A stretch of DNA of 5,198 bases, from positions 1 through 5,198 of the forward strand of contig DBHI01000111.1 in NCBI GenBank assembly GCA_002296125.1, in the 5' to 3' direction. Position numbers and translations under genes: made by a program. The notes under the pieces were generated by a model. That model worked only from the letters and a program-made list of their open reading frames with translations, had not been told where the DNA came from and made no database searches. The stretch is from Anaerolineales bacterium UBA832. Its GTDB lineage: Bacteria; Chloroflexota; Anaerolineae; Anaerolineales; UBA11657. Every line of letters starts with the position of its first letter. The first letter of the stretch is position 1. Shown here piece after piece: positions 1 to 5,198 of this stretch.

Positions 1-1380
1 GAAACTCCGGTAAATGTGATTATAAAACCGATGGGGGGAACTGAAATCTCTGGGACGGTTTCAAATTCTGCTCCTTGGGAGTATTACATCGGAAGTGGTA
101 TAAATACTAATTTGATAATAACTGCCGGAAGTTTGGATGGAAACCCTTATAACAATAAAGGATTTATAATCGAATCTGAAGACCTTACATATGTTTCAGC
201 AAGGCTATTCGCTGGAAGTTATTACCAAGCCGGAGGAATAGTAAGTAAAGGTACTGCGGCATTAGGAACGGAATTTAGAGCAGGTAGTTTTGAAAACGAA
301 GGAAATTTAACTGGTGGCACACCCTCAAACTATTTGAATTTTGTTTCAGTTTTAGCTACACAAGATAATACAACAGTTGATTTTAAAGAGTTTGGTAACG
401 GAGTAACCATATTCAATGATATACCTACAAATAACATAATACTTAATGCAGGTGAGAGTTATTCAGTTGCAATTACTCCATATCCAAGTAATACTAATTC
501 AGCAAATGCTACAGGTCTAATTGGTACTTTTATTGAATCTGACAAACCAATTGCTGTAAACTCTGGATCATTTAACGGTAGTAACTCAAACTACAATGAA
601 GGCGGAGGCCAAGATTTGGGAATTGATCAAGTTGCCCCAGCAGATATAATCGGAAATGAGTATATTTTTGTTAGGGGACTTGGACCTGACGAAGTTGAAA
701 GACCATTAATAGTTGCTCATGAAGATAATACTGAAATTTATGTTAATGGAAACTTACAAACAGTAATTAATGCAGGAGAATATTATTCAATACCATCCAC
801 ATTTTATGGTGCTAGCTATTCTAACACAGTGTACTACGGCGACGGAAATGTTAATGATGATGGATACCCGGAAACTGTAAATGGGGTTTCGGTGAATCCA
901 GAGCTTAATGCTGATGACCAGCCGCCTACTAATCAGTCACATAATATGTATGTCAGTACAAATAATCCAGCATTTGCATATCAAGTTATTGGTGGTACCA
1001 GACCAGGTTCTCAAGGTGCATTTGGAATAACTAATGGTGTCGCTAATGTTGGTCTTTTTTACGTCCCACCTATTAATTGTAAAACTCCTAAAAGTGTTGA
1101 TAATATACCTGGAGTTAGTCAAATTGGGGATGAAATTTTTGGTGGAGTTATCACTATTGCAACAGAGGCAGGGGCAGAAGTAAATATTAACGGAAATCCA
1201 ATTTCGAGTTATGGAGCAATTCCCGAAACTGTTAGTGCTAATCCACTTTATGAGACTTACACAATTGAAGGTCTAATCGGAGATGTTAGTATTGAATCTA
1301 CTGCACAGGTTTATGTCGCAACTTTTGGTGCCTATGATTATGCTACATTCGGGGGTTATTATTCCGGATTTGAGTTTAGA
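1..1380 (+). other. Domain: IgGFc-binding-protein N-terminal-like module
   Basis: Residues about 1-460 read as the bacterial version of the domain found at the N-terminus of vertebrate IgGFc-binding protein. Recognisable landmarks are SGTVSNSAPWEYYIG near residue 17, ESDKPIAVNSGSF (179-191), QDLGIDQVAPADIIGNEY (204-221), MYVSTNNPAFAYQVIGG (from residue 316), YVPPINC (354-360) and YDYATFGGYYSGF (445-457). The repeated pattern of a Pro/Val-rich strand, then 'xxDKPIAVxSG', then a Gly-rich loop suggests several related beta-sheet subunits. In Bacteroidota this module usually follows the signal peptide in large surface proteins. Its ligand there is not established, and binding to immunoglobulin should not be assumed from the family name. 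The assignment rests on motif memory rather than a profile search. The first strands of the module are probably cut off at the left edge. Confidence 0.72.
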
Positions 1381-4300
1381 CCTGAAATCATTCTTGAAAC
1401 TCTAGATAACGAAGATAATTTGTGTATTCCTAATCTTACACTAAGCTTGAGTAGCATTTCTACATATGACGAATACCAATGGTACTATAATGAAGAGGCA
1501 ATTCCAGGTGCAAATTCAAATAATTTCACACCTACCGATCCTGGATATTATCAAATCTCTGGATTGATAGAGGGTTGTGAAGGGTCATTGCTCTCAAATA
1601 ATATTCCTGTGAGTGCTTGTCCTGAAGATTATGATAATGATGGAGTAAACGACAATATAGATGTTGATAATGACAATGATGGGTTACTAGATTGTTTTGA
1701 ATCACTAGGTGATAAAACAATAGACCTAACTGGTGATACAGGTGGAACGATTGATGGAATTTATAATTATACCTTCGGATTGGAATCATCAGACATTATA
1801 CTAGCAAATTGGATTGGAGACGAAATTGGAAATTGGCAAACAGTATCACCGCCGGCAACAATAAATAGTGAAAATATTCAACAAGATGGTTATATTTCTT
1901 CTTCAACAACTTTTGACAGTGAAATTAGTTTAGCTATTACTTACAGTTCGTTTGTAGATCCGGTTACTGGAAATCCAATTTCTACAAATACCTTGGGCAA
2001 TCAAGAGTGGTTTAGCCTAAAGGTTCCATTTGACAAAACCATTACTTTACTTGATCCAGATGACCAAATAATTATCGATACTAACTTTGACGGAATTTTT
2101 GAAAGTGGTATAACTAACTTTTCAAATTTTGAGATAAGATTTAGATTAAACGGAGAAAATCTTGACAGTGCAGATGCGACGTTTAAATTTTATTCACACT
2201 TAACAACTTACTTTGAATTAACCCATTACAATTCTAATCCGGAAAGTACAAATGGGGCAATCTTCAATGTTGTTGCTACTTGTGTGCCAATAGACTCTGA
2301 TGGAGATGGAGTTGTTGATGCTAGGGATTATGATTCTGATAATGATGGTATTCTAGATATTATTGAGGCTAGCGGAAATAATTATAATCCAATTTTGAAT
2401 ATAGACACAAATAATGATGGATATGACGATGTTTTTGGTGATAATTTTACACCAATTGATTTTGACAATGACGGAGTATTTGACTATTTAGATTTAGACT
2501 CAGATAATGACGGAATATATGACTTACATGAGTCTGGTGCATTGGAAATTGTAAATGATGAAGATTTAGATGGAACTATTGATGAGATTCAGGTTGGAAA
2601 TAATGGTCTATCAAATTCAATTGAAACTGAAATTGACTCTAGTACATTAAGTTTTACATTGTTAGACTCAAATGATGATGGCTTCTATAACTACATCAGT
2701 TTGGATTCAGACTCTGATGGCTGTCTAGATGTTATTGAAGCTGGCTATACAGATCAAAATGATGATGGATTATTAGGGGATGATCCTATTTCAACTTATG
2801 ATATTAACGGGGATAATACCGGTATTGTAACCAGTGGAGTAGACGGTTATACCCTACCGATTAATAATGATTTTACAATCAATGCACCAATAACTATTGA
2901 CATTCAACCTGAATCTGAAATTATTGTTTGTGAAGATGGCACAATGCAGATTATTATTGAATCTGAAACAATTGACAGTTATTTATGGGAAACATCATCT
3001 GATGGAATCGATTGGAATATTTTGGTAGATAATGAATATTATAGTGGCGTGGATTCTGCAACACTAACAATAAACAATATCCCATTAAGTCTTGATAATT
3101 TCAAATACAGAGCTCTGGTTGACAGAGTTGGCTATGGTTGCATTGTTTACTCTGAAGAGTCAACTGTTTTTATAAATCCATTGCCCGATTTGATAGTACC
3201 AACTGCATTAGAGGAGTGTGATGATGATTATGACGGAATTGTATCTTATTTTGATTTATCTCAGAAGACTGACGAGATTTTAAATGGTCAAACTGGGATT
3301 ATTGTTTCTTACCACGAGACTATTGAAGATGCTGAAACCAATACGAATTCAATTACTGATCTTTATACAAATACAACAGCAGATAATCAAACTTTACATG
3401 TAAGACTTGAAGATACTGAAACCGGTTGTGCTGCAACAACAACCTTAGAACTTATAGTTAATCCTATCCCTGAAATCATTATCCCTCCTATTCTTGAGGT
3501 TTGCGATGCTAATTATGATGGAATAACTACGATTGATTTAAGTTCATTAGACGCGGCCATCCTAAATGGTCAAACAGGAATTAGTGTTACTTATCATGAA
3601 ACTCAAGAGGATGCTAATAATGCTACTAATATTCTTCCGATAGAGTATCAAAACAGCAATCCTAATACGCAAGAGCTAATTGTACGTCTGGAAAATGATA
3701 TAACCGGATGCTATTCTACTACCACTCAGGGAATAATAGTAAATATACCCGGTGTAATAGAAGTTACAGACTATGAACTATGTGATTATACCAACCCAGG
3801 AGATCTCACAGAAGTATTTAATATAACCACTAAAGATGATGAAATTATCAATGGACAGAATGTTAGTTTATCTTATTTTACATCATTTAGTGACTCACAG
3901 GATAATATCAATGCTCTTTCTACTGCAGCGCTGACAAATTATTCAAATACTGATTCTGCCAGTGAAACGATATATATAAGATTAGAACAAAATGAAACAG
4001 GTTGCCTTAGTTTTGGATCATTTAATGTCACGGTAAATCCATTGCCAAATGTTATCGAAAATACTGATCTAGTTCAATGTGATATTGATGATGTACAAGA
4101 TGGTATTTCTATTTATAACTTAGAAGAGGCTGCTGAAAATCTTGTTATAGGAGATGATCCTAATAACTATGTGCTCACCTTCCATTTATCTCAAGAGGAT
4201 CTAGATGCAGGTATAAATGCAATTGAAGATCCTACAGCGTATGTGAATCTAACACCTTTACAAAATATCTATTGTAGAGTAGAAAATATCAATACAACTT

Positions 4301-5198
4301 GTTACACCACTTCGTACTTCTATTTAGAAACTATTTTCAACCCTATACCTGAGGATGCAGGATTAATTGTTTGTGATAATAGTGAAGGAAACGGCAATGA
4401 TTATGATGGATTAGGATTATTTACATTAAGTGATGCTGATGAATATGTCCTGTCATTAATTGTAGCAAATCCAAATAATGACATAACAGATGCTAGTCAA
4501 TTATCCATCGCATATTATATAAGCGAGGAAGATGCATTATTGGAATTAAATCAACTACCTAATGAGTATATAAGTGAAGTGCCAGATGCACAAACAGTGT
4601 ATCTCAGGGTTGAGAGAGATAATGACTGTTTTGGAATTAATTCTATGCTATTAGAAGTACTGCCTGTTCCAGAGTATAATGAAGTGCCTGATGAAATTTT
4701 ATGTACAGACACCCCTGGAGTTATAGATATTGACCTTACAGAATATAATGCCCAAGTATTGGGATCACAGGATCCTAACTTATACATCGTAACCTATCAC
4801 AGTTCTCAATTAGATGCAGACACAGGATTTAATGCATTAGAAAGTCCTTATACGGTAAACGAACAAGAAACAATTTATACTCGTGTTGAAGTAGATAATA
4901 GTGATCCTTTTACAACTGGTTGTTTTATCTCTAATATAAACTTCACTCTAACGGTTGAGCCAAAACCTGTTTTTGCAGCACCTACTCCACTAATTGTTTG
5001 TGATGACGATGATATAGATGGCATAACAACCATAGATGTATCGGTCAAAACCGAAGGTATCATGGCTGGTATTATAGAAAATGTAGTTACCTACCATGAA
5101 ACCGAAGAAGATATGCATGCAGGCATAAATGCTATTGAAAATACCACAGCTTATACAAACACTGTTAACCCACAGACTCTTTATGTAAGAATTGAAGA
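1..5198 (+). CDS. Giant multidomain secreted surface protein, probable T9SS-exported adhesin (partial, both ends missing)
   Basis: One frame is open across the whole window, giving 1732 codons with neither start nor stop. Domains in order are an IgGFc-binding-protein-like module (residues about 1-460), an Ig-like domain (461-540), a short Asp-rich calcium-type cassette (543-567), an unassigned beta-rich domain (568-760), a long Asp-rich cassette (765-960), a second Ig-like domain (961-1060), and seven tandem repeats of about 100 residues (1061 onward). There are few Lys or Arg and many Asp, Asn and Thr, as in exported Bacteroidota proteins. Flavobacterial proteins of this type are commonly annotated as T9SS type B sorting domain proteins and act outside the cell in adhesion, gliding or polymer binding. 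Export by T9SS is inferred, because the signal peptide and C-terminal sorting domain lie outside the window. By comparison with relatives as I recall them, only a short N-terminal stretch is probably missing on the left. No frameshift or internal stop is present. The exact ligand is unknown. Confidence 0.93.
1381..1620 (+). other. Domain: Ig-like / PKD-like beta-sandwich 1
   Basis: Residues 461-540 have the layout of bacterial Ig-like domains that sit between larger modules. An early Cys (475) is followed by alternating hydrophobic residues, then YQWYYNEEAIPGANSNNF with the core Trp at 494, then DPGYYQISGLIEGCEG with a Cys at 526. The 'W-Y-x-N-x-x-x-I-P-G-A' turn followed by 'G-x-Y-x-I' and a 'G-C' is typical of surface proteins of Bacteroidota. 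Cys475 and Cys526 could form the disulfide across the sandwich. It probably works as a spacer between the N-terminal head and the Asp-rich cassette, which begins immediately after Cys540. Confidence 0.65.
1627..1701 (+). other. Short TSP3-like calcium-binding cassette 1
   Basis: Residues 543-567 contain two Asp/Asn loops, DYDNDGVND and DVDNDNDGLLD, and end in CFE. The D-x-D/N-x-D-G-x-x-D spacing is that of thrombospondin type 3 repeats, in which the acidic side chains hold calcium ions and stiffen the chain outside the cell. Calcium binding is inferred from the motif. The cassette is much shorter than the second one and is separated from it by an unrelated domain of about 190 residues. Confidence 0.75.
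1702..2280 (+). other. Unassigned beta-rich domain between two Asp-rich cassettes
   Basis: Residues 568-760 match no family I can name. The segment begins with a Gly/Asp/Thr-rich stretch (IDLTGDTGGTIDGIYNYTF). It continues with alternating hydrophobic and polar residues typical of beta strands, including FSLKVPFDKTITLLDPDD and FEIRFRLNGENLDSADATF, and ends shortly before Cys761. It has no cysteine of its own. One isolated D-T-N-F-D-G-I-F-E element near residue 694 resembles a degenerate Asp-rich loop. The position, framed by Asp-rich cassettes that end or begin with matching 'D-x-D-N-D-G-[IL]-L-D' loops, suggests a self-contained folding unit that could carry ligand binding. That role is a guess from position only. 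Confidence 0.45.
2293..2880 (+). other. Long TSP3-like calcium-binding cassette 2
   Basis: Residues 765-960 carry a run of D-x-[DN]-x-D-G loops: DSDGDGVVD, DYDSDNDGILD, DTNNDGYDD, DFDNDGVFD, DLDSDNDGIYD, DEDLDGTID, DSNDDGFYN, DSDSDGCLD and DQNDDGLLG. The closing pattern 'LDSDSDGCLDVIEAGYTDQN' followed by 'GLLGDDP' is a signature I associate with large secreted proteins of Bacteroidota. The cassette should bind several calcium ions and form a rigid spacer in the high-calcium outer environment, such as seawater. Loop spacing is irregular, with non-loop stretches at about 785-800 and 867-888, so this is a divergent cassette rather than a textbook TSP3 wire. Calcium binding is inferred from the motifs. 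Confidence 0.78.
2881..3180 (+). other. Domain: Ig-like beta-sandwich 2
   Basis: Residues 961-1060 form a classic bacterial Ig-like spacer. IDIQPESEIIVCEDG opens the domain with Cys977. SYLWETSSDGIDWNIL carries two Trp (996 and 1005). DSATLTINNIPLSLDNFKYRALV is the Ig-like 'tLtI ... Y-R-x-x-V' strand pair, and a Cys (1047) follows before the exit strand SEESTVFINP. The order W, Y-R, C, S, V-x-P matches domains that repeatedly precede repeat stalks in flavobacterial adhesins. Cys977 and Cys1047 are 70 residues apart and may pair. The domain hands over directly to the tandem repeats through the linker NPLPD. Confidence 0.7.
3181..3465 (+). repeat. Repeat unit 1 (95 residues)
   Basis: Starts at LPDLIVP and ends at LIVNP. 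The Asp-rich turn CDDDYDGIVSYFDL follows the first Cys (1073), then come EILNGQTGIIVSYHETIEDA, HVRLEDTETG and the second Cys (1143). It is closest to unit 2, sharing LNGQTGI, YHET and the ETGC/ITGC ending. It has one Lys and one Arg. Confidence 0.85.
3466..3744 (+). repeat. Repeat unit 2 (93 residues)
   Basis: Runs from IPEIIIPP to GIIVN and is the shortest complete copy. Key parts are VCDANYDGITTIDL (Cys1168), AILNGQTGISVTYHETQEDA, IVRLENDITG and Cys1237. The opening CDANYDGITTIDL closely matches unit 7 (CDDDDIDGITTIDV), although those units are not adjacent. It has no Lys and one Arg. Confidence 0.85.
3745..4041 (+). repeat. Repeat unit 3 (99 residues)
   Basis: Runs from IPGVIEV to VTVNP. 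The first turn is altered: CDYTNPGDLTEVFNI lacks the usual D-G-I after Cys1261. It keeps EIINGQNVSLSYFTSFSDS, where the His of the Y-H-E element is replaced, then IYIRLEQNETG and Cys1335. It still fits the array by length and by both Cys and Arg positions. Confidence 0.8.
4042..4344 (+). repeat. Repeat unit 4 (101 residues), with an extra cysteine
   Basis: Runs from LPNVIEN to TIFNP. It contains CDIDDVQDGISIYNL (Cys1360), VLTFHLSQEDLDAGINAIED, then IYCRVENINTT and Cys1434. It is the only visible unit with a third cysteine, at residue 1425, directly before the invariant Arg. The segment DAGINAIE is nearly the same as in unit 7 (HAGINAIE). Confidence 0.82.
4345..4665 (+). repeat. Repeat unit 5 (107 residues, longest copy)
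   Basis: Runs from IPEDAGLIV to LEVLP. After Cys1458 it has an expanded Asp/Gly/Asn-rich turn (CDNSEGNGNDYDGLGLFTL) and a longer middle segment. It then has LSIAYYISEEDALLELNQLP, VYLRVERDND and Cys1543. The extra length makes its Cys-to-Cys distance 85, against 69-74 in the other complete units. It has no Lys and two Arg. Confidence 0.78.
4666..4962 (+). repeat. Repeat unit 6 (99 residues)
   Basis: Runs from VPEYNEVP to TVEP. The first turn is CTDTPGVIDIDLTEY (Cys1568), without the Asp-rich D-G. Next come YIVTYHSSQLDADTGFNALES and IYTRVEVDNSDPFTTG, then Cys1641. The loop between the invariant Arg and the second Cys is 13 residues instead of the usual 7-8, owing to a short insertion around SDPFTT. 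Confidence 0.8.
4963..5198 (+). repeat. Repeat unit 7 (cut off by the right edge)
   Basis: Begins at KPVFAAPTPLIV and is visible for 78 residues. It has CDDDDIDGITTIDV (Cys1667), NVVTYHETEEDMHAGINAIEN and LYVRIE. The window ends just after the invariant Arg (1730), so the second Cys should fall a few codons beyond. It mixes features seen in units 1 and 2 (DGITTID, YHET-ED) and in unit 4 (AGINAIE). Confidence 0.8.

Larger units (their letters stand above)
3181..5198 (+). repeat. Tandem array of ~100-residue repeats (six complete, one cut off)
   Basis: From residue 1061 to the right edge the protein is a head-to-tail array of 93-107 residue units, each starting at a [hydrophobic or K]-P linker. 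The shared pattern runs: linker, a strand ending in Cys, an Asp/Gly-rich turn (often D-G-I), a 'hydrophobic-D-L' strand, a 'Y-H-x-[ST]-x-x-D-A' type strand, 'Y-x-R-[LVI]-E', a second Cys, and a closing strand into the next linker. The first Cys falls at residues 1073, 1168, 1261, 1360, 1458, 1568 and 1667, and the second at 1143, 1237, 1335, 1434, 1543 and 1641. The invariant Arg falls at 1135, 1229, 1327, 1426, 1536, 1628 and 1730. The copies are clear in protein but have diverged at the DNA level. The likely role is an extended stalk; the number of further copies beyond the window is unknown. Confidence 0.88.

Noticed and set aside
31..33. In-frame ATG near the left edge as a possible start codon
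   Set aside because: The codons before it (ETPVNVIIKP) already fit the opening strand of the IgGFc-binding-like module, and no ribosome binding site precedes it. It is an internal Met.
33..38. Run of six G in AT-rich DNA as a possible phase-variation slippage tract
   Set aside because: Six bases is short for such tracts, the frame is intact, and it encodes an ordinary Met-Gly-Gly stretch.
937..1122. Minus-strand open frame of about 61 codons
   Set aside because: It lies entirely opposite the IgGFc-binding-like module, has no recognisable domain, and is easily explained as a shadow of the strong plus-strand coding frame.
1532..1789. Minus-strand open frame of about 85 codons, rich in His, Tyr and Leu
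   Set aside because: It lies opposite the Asp-rich GAT/AAT codon runs, whose complement gives ATC/ATT and shifted His/Tyr/Leu codons. The composition is an artefact of the coding strand.
1627..2880. Dockerin or EF-hand domains as the explanation for the Asp-rich loops
   Set aside because: Dockerins and EF-hands need paired loops with flanking helices. Here the loops are closely and irregularly spaced without helix-like segments, which fits TSP3-like cassettes better.
4551..4787. Minus-strand open frame of about 78 codons
   Set aside because: It lies opposite repeat units 5 and 6, is Ser/Thr/Leu-rich without any domain, and the plus-strand repeats are clearly the real coding sequence.
4875..5063. 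Minus-strand open frame of about 62 codons
   Set aside because: It is antisense to repeat units 6 and 7 and has no domain, no independent coding signal and no plausible gene context.
3181..5198. Periodic repeats as a possible CRISPR array or DNA-level repeat element
   Set aside because: The period is about 280-320 bases, the copies are similar in protein but not in DNA, and they stay in one open frame. They are protein domain repeats.
1..5198. Promoters, terminators, riboswitches or small RNAs within the window
   Set aside because: The entire stretch is coding with no intergenic gap, and no strong GC-rich hairpin followed by a T-run stood out by eye on either strand.

Overview
The window is the interior of one very large protein-coding gene on the + strand. 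Frame 1 is open from the first base to the last (1732 complete codons plus two bases). It contains no stop, no credible start and no intergenic sequence, so both ends of the gene lie outside. The DNA is AT-rich and the protein is acidic and rich in Asn, Asp, Thr and Ile, with few Lys or Arg. Together with the domain mix, this points to a member of the Bacteroidota, most likely a flavobacterium (Flavobacteriia). Proteins of this build are usually exported by the type IX secretion system (T9SS) and displayed on or released from the cell surface. The parts that would prove this, an N-terminal signal peptide and a C-terminal T9SS sorting domain, are not in the window.

Layout, N- to C-terminal: (1) about 1-1380, a module resembling the N-terminal domain of IgGFc-binding protein; (2) 1381-1620, an Ig-like or PKD-like domain; (3) 1627-1701, a short Asp/Asn-rich calcium-type repeat cassette of thrombospondin type 3 (TSP3) style; (4) 1702-2280, a beta-rich domain of about 190 residues that I cannot assign; (5) 2293-2880, a long second TSP3-like cassette; (6) 2881-3180, a second Ig-like domain; (7) 3181-5198, six complete and one cut-off copy of a 93-107 residue repeat, still running at the right edge.

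The likely picture is a long, multi-domain, calcium-stiffened surface adhesin or filament: a globular head-like module near the N-terminus, calcium-bound spacers, and a stalk of beta-sandwich repeats leading toward an unseen C-terminal anchor or sorting signal. No RNA gene, mobile element, CRISPR array, promoter or terminator is supported. The most informative part is the repeat array. Every copy keeps an Arg-[Leu/Val/Ile]-Glu signature, and every copy whose end is visible keeps two cysteines, while the DNA of the copies has diverged.
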